Notes under the pieces: model-generated
What the model saw: only the letters and a program-made list of their open reading frames with translations
What the model was told of the DNA's origin: nothing
Database searches by the model: none
Shown here: positions 16,278 to 25,524 of the stretch, piece by piece
How positions within the stretch are numbered: the first letter of the stretch is position 1
How the letters are laid out: each line of letters starts with the position of its first letter
Translations under genes and position numbers: made by a program
NCBI GenBank assembly: GCA_943788865.1
Contig: CALSRX010000004.1
Coordinates: forward strand, 496,001 to 560,000
DNA length: 64,000 nt
Source of the DNA: an uncultured Polaribacter sp.
GTDB lineage: Bacteria; Bacteroidota; Bacteroidia; Flavobacteriales; Flavobacteriaceae
Direction of reading: 5' to 3'

Positions 16278-16736
16278 TTATAAGTTTATAGCCGTTGTGT
16301 TTTTTACCTCTCCAATGGTAAAAATGCTATGTGTACTTCCTATGTGTTTAATTGCGGTTAGCTTGGTAATCATAAAATCTCTGTACGATTCCATGTCTTT
16401 TACATAAATCTTTAAAATATAATCATAATCTCCACTTACATGAAAACACTCAGATACTTCTGGTAATTTTAAAACCTCCGATTCGAAATTACTAACATAT
16501 TCTCTAGTATGTTGAATCAATTTGATATGGCAAAAAACTAAAAACGATTTTTCTATTTTGTTTTTGTTGATAATTGCCACATATTTTTTTACTACGTCTT
16601 CTTTTTCTAGTTTCTTAACACGTTCGTAAACTGCTGTTAGAGATAAGTTTAGTTGTAATGAAAGCTGTTTTGTTGTCTGTTTGCTATCTTTTTGTAAAAG
16701 ATAAATTAGTTTTTTGTCAATAGTATCTAATTGCAT
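16278..16736 (-). CDS. Lrp/AsnC family transcriptional regulator
   Basis: A 152-residue regulator. An N-terminal AsnC-type winged helix-turn-helix (residues 1-60; SLQLNLSLTAVYERVKKLE) is joined to a RAM/ligand-binding domain (residues 65-145; VSGDYDYILKIYVKDMESY, and the H-x-GSTHSIF strand). These proteins form octamers and bind amino acids. It is divergently placed from a methionine gamma-lyase-like gene, with three palindromes between them, so it probably controls that gene and itself in response to methionine or a related amino acid. This is inference from gene order. Confidence 0.93.
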   Translation of the reverse strand: MQLDTIDKKLIYLLQKDSKQTTKQLSLQLNLSLTAVYERVKKLEKEDVVKKYVAIINKNKIEKSFLVFCHIKLIQHTREYVSNFESEVLKLPEVSECFHVSGDYDYILKIYVKDMESYRDFMITKLTAIKHIGSTHSIFTIGEVKNTTAINL

Positions 16737-16810
16737 TCCGAAAAATTTTCTAACTGTTGTTCAAAACAACATGAATTAAAGTTTTATTTTTTAATTTATG
16801 GTGTAAATAT

Positions 16811-16853
16811 AGATTAATAATCTATATATATCAATATGTATTGATTAATAATC
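16811..16853. promoter_or_regulatory. cluster of palindromes, probable Lrp-type operator
   Basis: AGATTAATAATCT at 16811-16823 and GATTAATAATC at 16843-16853 are nearly identical palindromes whose centres are 31 bp apart (about three helical turns). Between them ATCAATATGTATTGAT (16830-16845) is a third, nearly perfect palindrome. Phased repeated operators suit a multimeric Lrp/AsnC protein. They lie in the only promoter region shared by the regulator and the lyase gene. Confidence 0.65.
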
Positions 16854-16890
16854 TAGTATGTTGTTTATTTGTGAAACAAAATAAAAGGTC

Positions 16891-18090
16891 ATGAAATTTA
16901 AACCAGCAAACAACATTCAAGATTTACAATACTTCGGTGAATTTGGAGGTGTAAATCCATCAATCTCAGATTCATCTACCTATACATTTTTATCGGCAAA
17001 AACCATGTTCGATACTTTTGAAGGAAATACAGATGGATGTTATTTATATTCTCGTCATTCATCACCAAGCAACTTATATTTAGGTGAGGCTTTGGCGGCT
17101 ATGGAAGGTACAGAAACAGCAAATGTTGCAGGTTCTGGTATGGGAGCAATAACACCCACTATTTTACAAATTTGTGGAAATGGAGATCATATTGTTTCTA
17201 GTAGAACTATTTATGGCGGAACCTATGCTTTTTTAAAGAATTTCACACCAAGAATGGGAATTGAAACAACATTTGTAGATATTACAAAGTTAGATGTTGT
17301 TGAAGCGGCAATTACTAAAAAAACGAAAATGATTTATTGCGAATCAGTAAGTAATCCGTTGTTGGAGGTTGCAGATATCAAAGCGTTAGCTGCGTTAGCA
17401 AAAAAGCACCATTTAAAGTTGGTCGTAGACAATACATTTTCTCCATTATCAATTTCTCCAGCACAGTTGGGTGCAGATGTTGTGTTACACAGTTTAACAA
17501 AATTCATCAACGGTTCTTCGGATACAATGGGAGGTGTTGTATGTAGCACTTCTGAGTTTGTAAATTCTCAAAAAAGTGTGATTGACGGATCAAGTATGTT
17601 GTTAGGAGCTTCAATGGATTCTTTACGTTCTGCCTCTATTTTAAAGAACATGAGAACCTTGCACATCAGAATGAAACAGCATAGCAAAAATGCTGCTTTT
17701 TTAGCAAGTAAATTTGAAGCTGACGGATTGAAAACAGTATACCCTGGTTTAGAATCACATCCATCTCATGAAATTTTTAAATCAATGATGAATGAAGAAT
17801 ATGGTTTTGGTGGAATGTTAACAATTGATGCTGGTTCGTTAGAGAAAGCAAATGCGTTGATGGAATTAATGCAAGAAAGTAACTTAGGCTATTTAGCTGT
17901 AAGTTTAGGTTTTTATAAAACCTTATTCTCTGCACCAGGAACTTCTACTTCATCAGAAATTCCACTAGAAGAACAAAAAGAAATGGGATTAACCGATGGT
18001 TTAATTCGCTTTTCTATCGGCTTGGATGATGATATTGAAAGAACTTACAAAATGATGAATGCTTGTATGAAGCAAGTTGGAGTTTTATAG
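16891..18090 (+). CDS. Cys/Met metabolism PLP enzyme, methionine gamma-lyase-like
   Basis: A 399-residue PLP enzyme of the gamma family. Features are SRHSSPSNLYLGEALAAMEG (substrate/cofactor entry; the family usually has YSRxxNPT), SGMGAITP, ESVSNPLLEVAD, VVDNTFSPL and the PLP lysine in HSLTKFINGSSDTMGG. The C-terminal ETLxxxP-type loop reads FSAPGTSTSSEIP. The enzyme likely cleaves methionine (to methanethiol, 2-oxobutyrate and ammonia) or a related thioether; cystathionine lyase is the main alternative. Divergence from an Lrp-like regulator suggests control by an amino acid. Confidence 0.88.
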   Translation: MKFKPANNIQDLQYFGEFGGVNPSISDSSTYTFLSAKTMFDTFEGNTDGCYLYSRHSSPSNLYLGEALAAMEGTETANVAGSGMGAITPTILQICGNGDHIVSSRTIYGGTYAFLKNFTPRMGIETTFVDITKLDVVEAAITKKTKMIYCESVSNPLLEVADIKALAALAKKHHLKLVVDNTFSPLSISPAQLGADVVLHSLTKFINGSSDTMGGVVCSTSEFVNSQKSVIDGSSMLLGASMDSLRSASILKNMRTLHIRMKQHSKNAAFLASKFEADGLKTVYPGLESHPSHEIFKSMMNEEYGFGGMLTIDAGSLEKANALMELMQESNLGYLAVSLGFYKTLFSAPGTSTSSEIPLEEQKEMGLTDGLIRFSIGLDDDIERTYKMMNACMKQVGVL

Positions 18091-18092
18091 GT

Positions 18093-19115
18093 TTAGATAC
18101 CTTTAATTCGGTTCCATAATGTGCTAAAAAAACCATCAGAAGGATTAAAATTAGTAGTGCGTTTCATTTCTAAACGAGATCCATTTTTTTTGATTTCAAA
18201 ATTCATAACAGCTCTAACTGAATCTTGTTTTGTAAGCATTACATAACGTAAGTCATTATAAATAACTCTAAACGGATTTTCTTGTTTTTCGATCAAGTAA
18301 TACTGATCACTAAACCAAGTTAGTCTTTTTAAATCTGCATTATTTTGATCTAATATTGTGGTGTCTTTGGCAATTGTAATAAAATTATCAGTCCTGTTTT
18401 TTTTGTCAAAAACCGAATAATAGGCAATTTTATAGGCTGTTTTTGTTTCTGCGATTCCGTACCACAGAAAATTATTTAAAATGGTAGGTTGTGTTCTGTA
18501 TCGAGTATAAGAAATAGCCGCATCATCAAAAGACTTTTTAAAAACCGAGTCCATATAAATTTTATTGCCGATTGTAAAAATCATATAGGCAGAACTCACG
18601 TAAATTCCAACTCTTGTCCATTTTAAACGTTTTGGGTTTGTTCTTTTAAAAAACAATACAACAATCATACAAAATAAAAAGGGCAATGTATAGGTTGGGT
18701 CTGCTACAGAAATATTGTTAAATGCAATTCGAGTATCTGAGAAAGGCAAAAACAATTGTGTCCCGTAAGGGGTAAAACTATCTAAAAGTGGATGTGTAAA
18801 AACGGATAAAAAGAACAACCATGTCCAATCTTTTTGAGTTGTTAAATGTGCTCTTTTACCAGAGTTGTAAAGTTTAAAAGCTACAAATCCAAAAATAAAT
18901 GCACCTAAAAAAGCAAAGGTAAGAGAATGCATAAACCCTCTATGAAAAGTCATGATGTCTATGGTGTTTGTGTAAAATAACTTTCCAATAAACACATCTA
19001 AATCAGGAATTGTACCTCCAATGGCACCAAATAACAATGCTTTGTTCCCAATTTTTTTACCTAGCGCTATTTCGCCACAAGCTGCACCTAAAACGATTTG
19101 AGTTAACGAATCCAT
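18093..19115 (-). CDS. membrane-bound metal-dependent hydrolase (YdjM/DUF457 family)
   Basis: An integral membrane protein of about 340 residues. I take the start MDSLTQIVLG at 19115, because that is the family's typical N-terminus; an upstream ATG adds 11 unlikely residues. Conserved elements are GAACGEIALG, GGTIPDLDVF, FHRGFMHSL and THPLLDSFTPYGTQL, whose His and Asp residues would bind metal. Four membrane segments are followed by a soluble C-terminal half. The biochemical role of the family is poorly defined. It converges with the lyase gene, leaving only two bases between the stops. Confidence 0.88.
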   Translation of the reverse strand: MDSLTQIVLGAACGEIALGKKIGNKALLFGAIGGTIPDLDVFIGKLFYTNTIDIMTFHRGFMHSLTFAFLGAFIFGFVAFKLYNSGKRAHLTTQKDWTWLFFLSVFTHPLLDSFTPYGTQLFLPFSDTRIAFNNISVADPTYTLPFLFCMIVVLFFKRTNPKRLKWTRVGIYVSSAYMIFTIGNKIYMDSVFKKSFDDAAISYTRYRTQPTILNNFLWYGIAETKTAYKIAYYSVFDKKNRTDNFITIAKDTTILDQNNADLKRLTWFSDQYYLIEKQENPFRVIYNDLRYVMLTKQDSVRAVMNFEIKKNGSRLEMKRTTNFNPSDGFFSTLWNRIKGI

Positions 19116-19193
19116 AGGCGCAAATGTAAGAAACAATTTGATTTGCATAACATTGTGTAAAATCGTAACATTACAAGATTAAAACTTAAACTA

Positions 19194-20678
19194 ATGGAAA
19201 GCCAAAACATCACTCCTAGAGAACCACAAGACGAACACATCATTGAAAACAAAGAGTTAAACATTTGGGAAGCTTTAATTCCTGTTTTTGCTTTAATAGG
19301 TATGTTGTTTTATAATGTGTTTTTTGTGTATGGTGATGATGCTTTGAGTGGAAGTAATCAGTTTATATTGTTAATGGGGGCAGCAGTTGCAGCCATTGTA
19401 GGTTTCTTTAATAAGGTTTCTTACAAGCAGATGATGGAAGAGGTGGCAGAGAATGTAAAATCGACTACAGGTGCTTTGTTAATTTTGTTAATGGTAGGAG
19501 CTTTAGCAGGAACTTGGTTGATAAGCGGAATTATTCCATCTATGATTTACTATGGATTACAGATGTTAAATCCCACCATATTTTTAGCAGCAAGTGTAAT
19601 TATTTGTGCTATCATTTCTATAGCAACGGGAAGTTCTTGGACAACTTCTGCTACTGTTGGAATTGCTTTAGTTGGAATTGGAAATACACTAGGTATTTCT
19701 GCCGGAATGACTGCAGGAGCTGTATTATCTGGTGCTTATTTTGGAGATAAAATGTCGCCACTTTCAGATACTACAAATTTAGCGCCAACCATGGCTGGTG
19801 GAGAATTGTTTGATCACATAAAATACATGACTATTACAACCATTCCTACAATTCTAATAACTTTATTAGTTTTTATAATCATTGGGTTTACACTAGATAC
19901 AACCGGTGCACCCGATATTTCAAATCAATTGACCGCTATTGACGTAGCCTTTAATGTATCACCTTGGTTGTTTATTGTACCCGCAGTTGTCATTTTTATG
20001 ATTGTAAGAAAAACCCAACCCTTATTGGCTTTATTAGTAGGTACTTTATTAGGTGGAGTTGTTGCCATAATTGCGCAACCAGATATTGTTGCTAAAGTTG
20101 CAGGTGCAGAATCTTTGACTTTTGATTCTGCTTATAAAGGCATTATGAATGCAATGACCGTTAATTCTTCTGTAGAAACTTCTAGTGCAGAATTAAACGA
20201 TTTATTTACTGCAAAAGGAATGAGTGGAATGTTAGGTACTATTTGGTTAATTATCTGCGCCATGGTTTTTGGTGGCGTCATGGATGCAATAGGAGCTTTG
20301 GCAAGAATTAGTAAAGCATTATTAAGTTTAGCCTCTTCTGTTTTTGGGTTATTTGCTAGTACAGTTGCAAGTTGTTTGGCATTAAATGTTACTGCTTCAG
20401 ATCAATATTTAGCAATTGTTGTTCCTGGTAAAATGTTTAAACAAGCCTATGAAGATAAAGGATTAGCTCCAGAAAATTTAAGTAGAACTTTAGAAGATTC
20501 GGGTACCGTTACTTCGGTATTAATTCCTTGGAATACTTGTGGAGCTTACCAATCAGGCGTATTAGGCGTTGGAGTTGGAGAATATTTTTTCTTCGCTATT
20601 TTTAACTGGTTGAGTCCAATTACGACATTAATTTTTGCAGCCTTTAATATCAAAATAAAACAGTTGGTAAAAAAATAA
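19194..20678 (+). CDS. NhaC family Na+/H+ antiporter
   Basis: A 494-residue inner-membrane antiporter with about twelve hydrophobic segments. Family markers include ATGSSWTTSATVG, AYFGDKMSPLSDTTNLAP (conserved acidic and Thr residues of the ion path), an alanine- and glycine-rich TM core, and TSVLIPWNTCGAYQSGVLGV close to the C-terminus. It exports Na+ or exchanges amino acids/malate and lactate in some relatives, so the exact cargo is uncertain. It is transcribed away from the membrane hydrolase, with only 78 bases between the two starts. Confidence 0.9.
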   Translation: MESQNITPREPQDEHIIENKELNIWEALIPVFALIGMLFYNVFFVYGDDALSGSNQFILLMGAAVAAIVGFFNKVSYKQMMEEVAENVKSTTGALLILLMVGALAGTWLISGIIPSMIYYGLQMLNPTIFLAASVIICAIISIATGSSWTTSATVGIALVGIGNTLGISAGMTAGAVLSGAYFGDKMSPLSDTTNLAPTMAGGELFDHIKYMTITTIPTILITLLVFIIIGFTLDTTGAPDISNQLTAIDVAFNVSPWLFIVPAVVIFMIVRKTQPLLALLVGTLLGGVVAIIAQPDIVAKVAGAESLTFDSAYKGIMNAMTVNSSVETSSAELNDLFTAKGMSGMLGTIWLIICAMVFGGVMDAIGALARISKALLSLASSVFGLFASTVASCLALNVTASDQYLAIVVPGKMFKQAYEDKGLAPENLSRTLEDSGTVTSVLIPWNTCGAYQSGVLGVGVGEYFFFAIFNWLSPITTLIFAAFNIKIKQLVKK

Positions 20679-20682
20679 TCTT

Positions 20683-20880
20683 ATGATTGTTGAAGCAATT
20701 CCTTCTGATGCAGAACTGCTTACTAAAATTGCGTTAGCGTCTAAAGCATTTTGGAAATACAATCAAGAGCAATTAGACGGTTGGATAAATGAATTAGCAA
20801 TTACTTCAGCGTATCTTTCAAAACAAGTGCATTTGTTTATAAAGTAAATGGAACTATAATTCCACGAAAATATATAGATT
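20683..20880 (+). pseudogene. truncated GNAT-like acetyltransferase
   Basis: The first 54 codons (MIVEAIPSDAELLTKIALAS..., then FWKYNQEQLDGW) look like the N-terminus of a GNAT acetyltransferase and end in a stop at 20847. In another frame the sequence goes on with TSAFVYKVNGTIIPRKY, resembling the next GNAT strand. One frameshift and loss of the acetyl-CoA-binding half therefore make it a remnant. It begins four bases after nhaC and runs into the 3' end of the small membrane protein on the other strand, so a deletion is likely. Confidence 0.5.
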
Positions 20881-21115
20881 ATTTCTTTTTTGTAAGGTAT
20901 AGAAATCCAGAAATAATTAAAAGAATCCAAGGAGATCCATGCAAAACAACATCAAAATAATCTTGAAATTGCATCGCGCTTTCACCAGAAAAAGCATTTC
21001 CGCCGGCAATCCATTGTAGTTTACCCCAAATGTGTGGCGGGTTAAATGGCGCTAATCCTAAGGTTAAACTTGCTAGTAAAAAGAGCTTCCAACTGTCTAG
21101 TAATTTTTGTTTCAT
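20879..21115 (-). CDS. conserved small membrane protein
   Basis: A 78-residue protein with two membrane segments (about 9-24 and 57-74) joined by a loop containing PHIWGKLQWIAGGNAF and MQFQDYFDVVLHGSPW. I recognise this pattern from short uncharacterised proteins that are widespread in Bacteroidota; no function is known to me. It follows the porin gene on the same strand by about 65 bases, though in the reverse order of transcription the porin lies downstream. Confidence 0.7.
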   Translation of the reverse strand: MKQKLLDSWKLFLLASLTLGLAPFNPPHIWGKLQWIAGGNAFSGESAMQFQDYFDVVLHGSPWILLIISGFLYLTKKK

Positions 21116-21181
21116 TTTTTTATTTCAATTAAATCGTAATTATAACTTCGATATAAACGTCATTCCCGAGAAAACGAGAAT

Positions 21182-23128
21182 CTATATAAACCAATTCCAA
21201 ACCAATCCAAAACGGATAACAAAATCTCTATATGGATAGTTTGGTGCAGAAAAATAATTCTTCTTTAAAAACATTGAGCTTATGTTATCTGCTTTTAAAT
21301 AAATACGTGTTCTTCTAATTTGTGCATTGATAAATACATCAAAAGTTGGATAACCAATTTCTGTTGTATTCTGAATTGTAAATTCGTTTAACAACGGATT
21401 AAATGCATTGGCTTTGTATTTCGAAAAATAGTTAAATGTAATTCCGGTTTGTAAAAAAAGTGGATTTCCTTCAAATAAAAAATCTGAATAATACAACGTG
21501 TTTCTAGTTACAAAATCTGGAACCCTAAACACATCTTGTCCGCTACTTACTTTTTGATAAAGAATAGTATTGTTCAATGCAAATTTGCCAAATTTAAATT
21601 CATTATTCGCTTTTACTTTAAAATAGGTAACATTTTCTCCAGATTGTTGAGGTTTAGAGTTGTCATCAAAATAAGTGTAATTCTCAATGTTTGTAATGCT
21701 TGTATTTAGGTTTATCAATTTAGATTGTAATCCAAAAGCAATATTTCTTGTATTGCTGTTTTTAAAGGCATCATTTTGCCAATTGTATTCGTTATATGCA
21801 CTTTGATATAACATGGCATTAAAGTTTGGCGATTTAGAATTGATAGAAATACTTCCTTTAAAAGAAGTTAAACTGTCTTTTTTATAAATGGCTTCAGTAT
21901 AAAAATTTGATCCAGAAATTCTCCCGGATCCTGGTGTAATAGATACATCGGTATTTAATTGAAAATTTTTAATTACGGCATTCCAATTCCCTCCAAAAGA
22001 AACCGCAGAACCTTTAATTTTTGGATCAGTAATGGTATTTATTGTAGAATTTAATACCCCACTATAACCGTAATTGTAATTTGTTAAACCAGTATGTACT
22101 CTAAAGGTTCCTAAAACATATTTCGAGTTAAATTCTAAAAACAATTGATTGTCAATATATTTACTTTCAACCCTTTCTGTAAATCCAGAAGTAACATTTG
22201 CATTTCCAAAAAAGCCAGTGTTTAAAGTGCTTTCCGTAAACTCATAACTTTTACTTTCATTTGTAAAAGCATGTCCCAATTTTAAATTTGTAAAATTGTT
22301 GTTTAAAGGATTTTTAGACGAAAACAATTTATAATCATGCTCCATATAAAATCGATTTCCTTCTAAAGTGGTTTCGGTTCCTTCTAAATTAACATCTAAT
22401 CTTCCTCTATCAGAAAAATTTGGGTTGTCATTTGTAAATAAATCTAAGGAGGTTATGGTTAATCCACCATTTTCTTGATTTGTTAAATCTTGCATTGCAA
22501 TATGTCCTCTAATTGCATAGCGACTGTTCTTTGTTTGGTAGCTAAACACAGTTCTAAAATTTCCTTGAGAAGACAAAGATCTTCTGTAATTTCCTAGAGA
22601 TCGTAAACCTTTATAGAAAATCCCCACATTAAAACGTTCAGAAAAATTTAATGTAAATAAGGTTTCTAAAACTTGTCCTTGTTGTAAGCCTGTTCTGTAT
22701 AAAATTTCTGTAGTTGGAGTTGGGACTTTATAATAATTAATGTCTTCTTTTGATAAATAGTTGAAATGCTTTGCATTCATTCCGATTAAAGGCAGTGAGT
22801 TTTGATGTGTAAAATCATACCCTAGGTTATTAAAAGTTTGCCCTTGGTTATGAAATGCTAACAACTCAAAATTATCTTTGCGCAAAAAATTATAGGTATA
22901 TTCTTTTAATATAGTTAGCGTGGTATCAATATATGTAGTGTCTTTTTTAAAAGAGATTACTCTATAATCTTTGTAGCTAGTTTTACCATCTAGTTTAACA
23001 ATAATTGATTTTTTATTGATAAATGTAGAATCTAGTTGATTTCTCCCATCTGAAGTGCTAATTTGAGAATGGATTAAATTCACGCTAAACAACATGACTA
23101 TTAAGAAACTAAAAAAATGATTTTTCAT
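21182..23128 (-). CDS. putative outer-membrane porin
   Basis: A 648-residue protein with a cleavable signal peptide (to about residue 21, LIHSQ) and a long series of amphipathic beta strands alternating aromatic and polar residues, ending in the outer-membrane pattern FVIRFGLVWNWFI with a terminal aromatic. The layout fits the Bacteroidota 'putative porin' family (Porin_10). It would form a passive channel of unknown substrate. It is divergent from rnhB, and no TonB box or plug domain is present. Confidence 0.85.
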   Translation of the reverse strand: MKNHFFSFLIVMLFSVNLIHSQISTSDGRNQLDSTFINKKSIIVKLDGKTSYKDYRVISFKKDTTYIDTTLTILKEYTYNFLRKDNFELLAFHNQGQTFNNLGYDFTHQNSLPLIGMNAKHFNYLSKEDINYYKVPTPTTEILYRTGLQQGQVLETLFTLNFSERFNVGIFYKGLRSLGNYRRSLSSQGNFRTVFSYQTKNSRYAIRGHIAMQDLTNQENGGLTITSLDLFTNDNPNFSDRGRLDVNLEGTETTLEGNRFYMEHDYKLFSSKNPLNNNFTNLKLGHAFTNESKSYEFTESTLNTGFFGNANVTSGFTERVESKYIDNQLFLEFNSKYVLGTFRVHTGLTNYNYGYSGVLNSTINTITDPKIKGSAVSFGGNWNAVIKNFQLNTDVSITPGSGRISGSNFYTEAIYKKDSLTSFKGSISINSKSPNFNAMLYQSAYNEYNWQNDAFKNSNTRNIAFGLQSKLINLNTSITNIENYTYFDDNSKPQQSGENVTYFKVKANNEFKFGKFALNNTILYQKVSSGQDVFRVPDFVTRNTLYYSDFLFEGNPLFLQTGITFNYFSKYKANAFNPLLNEFTIQNTTEIGYPTFDVFINAQIRRTRIYLKADNISSMFLKKNYFSAPNYPYRDFVIRFGLVWNWFI

Positions 23129-23212
23129 TTAAAATGATTGATACAGCAAATGTAAAATTTTTAAACGGAAATAAAGATGAATAATTTCTTCTAAAACTGT
23201 TAATTTGTAGTG

Positions 23213-23812
23213 ATGTTAAAAAGTAATTACAGCGGAGAAATATTAGAAGCCGGAACAGATGAAGCCGGAAGAGGTTGTTTGTCTGGGCCAGTTGTAGCTG
23301 CTGCTGTTATTTTGCCTGAAAATTTTGAACACCCTTTTTTAAATGATTCTAAACAGTTGTCAGAAAAACAACGCAAAGAATTAAAGCTTTTTATAGAAAA
23401 ACATGCGCTAGCTTTTGGGGTTTCTTTTGTTGATGAAAAAGAAGTTGATGCAATAAATGTTTTGCAAGCATCTATAGTTGGAATGCATCGTTCTATTGCG
23501 CAATTAAATCCGCAACCAAAATTTATTATTGTAGATGGAAATAAATTTAAAGCTTATAAAGAAATCTCGCATCAAACCATTGTTAAAGGAGACGCAAAAT
23601 ACTTAAGTATAGCCGCGGCTTCTGTGTTGGCAAAAACGTACAGAGATGAGTTTATGGAAAAAATTCATCAAGAATATCCGATGTATAATTGGAAACAAAA
23701 CAAAGGATATCCAACAAAACAGCACAGAAATGCGATTCGAGAATTTGGAATTACAAATTATCACAGAAAAACATTTCGATTACTTCCAGAGCAACTAAAA
23801 TTAGAGTTGTAA
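23213..23812 (+). CDS. rnhB: ribonuclease HII
   Basis: Cleaves RNA in RNA-DNA hybrids and starts ribonucleotide excision repair. The metal-binding acidic residues are in [15 protein letters not shown] (Asp-Glu), the VDG segment (IIVDGNKFK) and [13 protein letters not shown] length of 199-200 residues is normal. A GTG codon sits directly before the ATG; I prefer the ATG at 23213. It is divergent from the porin gene. Confidence 0.96.
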   Translation: MLKSNYSGEILEAGTDEAGRGCLSGPVVAAAVILPENFEHPFLNDSKQLSEKQRKELKLFIEKHALAFGVSFVDEKEVDAINVLQASIVGMHRSIAQLNPQPKFIIVDGNKFKAYKEISHQTIVKGDAKYLSIAAASVLAKTYRDEFMEKIHQEYPMYNWKQNKGYPTKQHRNAIREFGITNYHRKTFRLLPEQLKLEL

Positions 23813-23887
23813 TTGTTAATAATCAACAAGAATATTCTTGCTTACTTTTAAAAACTTCAACTATTTTAGCCACACTAATTTTACAAG

Positions 23888-24937
23888 ATGATTAAAAGAA
23901 CTCGAGCAGAAATTACCAAATGTATCATACATAAAGTAGCCAATAAATACAATAGTGGGCAAAATGTTTTCTCAGAAAATGTTATCCGATTTGATGAAGA
24001 TAGTTATCAATTAATGATTCCTTTTTTATTAAAACCATTTGTAAATCTATCGCAAAGTTTTCGTTTTAGTCATCATGCTGATATCCGTTTAAATGAAATC
24101 AATAACTATGCGACCAACATCTTTAAAGAAGAAAGTTCTTTTGTAGAAAACTCTAAAAATATTGTCAATCATTTATACGAACAATCAAATTCTGCTCAAA
24201 TCAAAAAAGGAGATGTTATAATTGCTTTGATTGAAGGAATTGAATACCAAGATGTATTAACCGAAGCTGTAGGTATTTTTAAGGTTGAAAATAAAACAGA
24301 TTTTTTTCAAACCTATCTAGAAGATCATAGTTTTGATGTTGCTGTTCAACAAGGAATTAGCACCAAGAAAATTGACAAAGGTTGTTTAATTTTAAATACT
24401 ACAGATGCAGAAGGAACAGTTGTGTTAAGTGTAGATAACAATCAATACGATGCACAATATTGGATTAAAAATTTCTTATCGGTAAAGTATGCTGATGATC
24501 GCAATCAACACACACAAAGTTATTTAGAATTGTGCAAAGAGTTTTCTGAAGAAGTTATAAAACCCGAATTTAGTAAACAAGAACAAAGTCAGTTTTTAGC
24601 AAATACTGTAGATTACTTTAAAGAAAATGAATCAGTAGATTATCATGCTTTTAAAGATGAAATGTTTGAAGAAGACAAACAGAAAAACATGTTTGATGAT
24701 TACAAAAAACATTTTGAAACGCTGAATGATGTTTTAATCAGAAATAATTTTGAAGTATCTGATGTTGTTTTAAAGAAAGAAAAACAAAAGATCAAAAGCA
24801 TTATAAAATTAGACACCAATATCGAAATCAAATTAGATGTGGATGCGCCAGATGCTGCTTCAGAATATTTAGAAAGAGGTTACGATGAAGAAAAGAAAAT
24901 GTACTACTACAAAGTGTATTTTAATGAAGAGAAATAA
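23888..24937 (+). CDS. nucleoid-associated protein (NdpA/YejK family)
   Basis: A 349-residue protein resembling the NdpA/YejK family of nucleoid-bound proteins. It starts MIKRTRAEITKCIIHKV and has the family's internal FLSVKYADDRNQHTQSYLE segment around residue 200. Length and overall acidic composition fit. Its role in DNA organisation is known only loosely from gamma-proteobacterial relatives. It lies about 75 bases downstream of rnhB and may be co-transcribed. Confidence 0.85.
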   Translation: MIKRTRAEITKCIIHKVANKYNSGQNVFSENVIRFDEDSYQLMIPFLLKPFVNLSQSFRFSHHADIRLNEINNYATNIFKEESSFVENSKNIVNHLYEQSNSAQIKKGDVIIALIEGIEYQDVLTEAVGIFKVENKTDFFQTYLEDHSFDVAVQQGISTKKIDKGCLILNTTDAEGTVVLSVDNNQYDAQYWIKNFLSVKYADDRNQHTQSYLELCKEFSEEVIKPEFSKQEQSQFLANTVDYFKENESVDYHAFKDEMFEEDKQKNMFDDYKKHFETLNDVLIRNNFEVSDVVLKKEKQKIKSIIKLDTNIEIKLDVDAPDAASEYLERGYDEEKKMYYYKVYFNEEK

Positions 24938-25023
24938 AGGTTGTTAGTTTTTGATTGTTTTTTAAGCTTCCTTTTTTCGTTTAAAATTAGTATATTTACG
25001 TACACCAATTTTTTACTTTAGAT

Positions 25024-25515
25024 ATGAAAAAAATACTCATAACAAGTGTTTTGTTGTTTTTTGGGCTTCATATGTTTGCACAAGAAAAAGGGCAAACATA
25101 TACTTCAGAACTAGGTAAATTTTCTATGATTTCATTCGGAGAAGTTACAGAGGATGTTAGAAATGATAAAACGAGTACCTCATATAGAGCCGCATATAGA
25201 AACAAAGAAATGCTTTTTGTACTTTCTAGTAGTTTAGAGCAAAATAAACCCAAAAGAGTTTCAGATTTATTAAACGCATCTATTTTAAATTTTAAAACAG
25301 CACTTAAAGGTACCGTTGTTCAGCAAAAAAGAATAAAAGAGAATAATATGAATGGAATTTATGCTTTGCTAAACCTAAGCAATGGTGTAATGGTAGAATA
25401 CAAAGTGTTTTATAAAGAGTTGTATTTGTATCAAGTAATGGTATTTGCAAAAAAAGAGAAATATAAAAAAGAAGTTGCTGAAACTTTTTTTAAATCGTTT
25501 GCCATTACTAAGTAA
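25024..25515 (+). CDS. secreted hypothetical protein
   Basis: A 163-residue protein with an evident signal peptide (residues 1-19, ending LHMFAQ). The mature part alternates short strands and has no motif that I recognise. It has its own promoter region with a TATATTTA -7-like box near 24991-24998, just after the ndpA stop. It converges with lipB. Confidence 0.7.
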   Translation: MKKILITSVLLFFGLHMFAQEKGQTYTSELGKFSMISFGEVTEDVRNDKTSTSYRAAYRNKEMLFVLSSSLEQNKPKRVSDLLNASILNFKTALKGTVVQQKRIKENNMNGIYALLNLSNGVMVEYKVFYKELYLYQVMVFAKKEKYKKEVAETFFKSFAITK

Positions 25516-25524
25516 ATAAAAACC

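Noticed and set aside
16891..18090. Cystathionine gamma-synthase assignment
   Set aside because: Divergence from an Lrp-like regulator and absence of a synthase-type operon favour a catabolic lyase; the exact reaction stays open.
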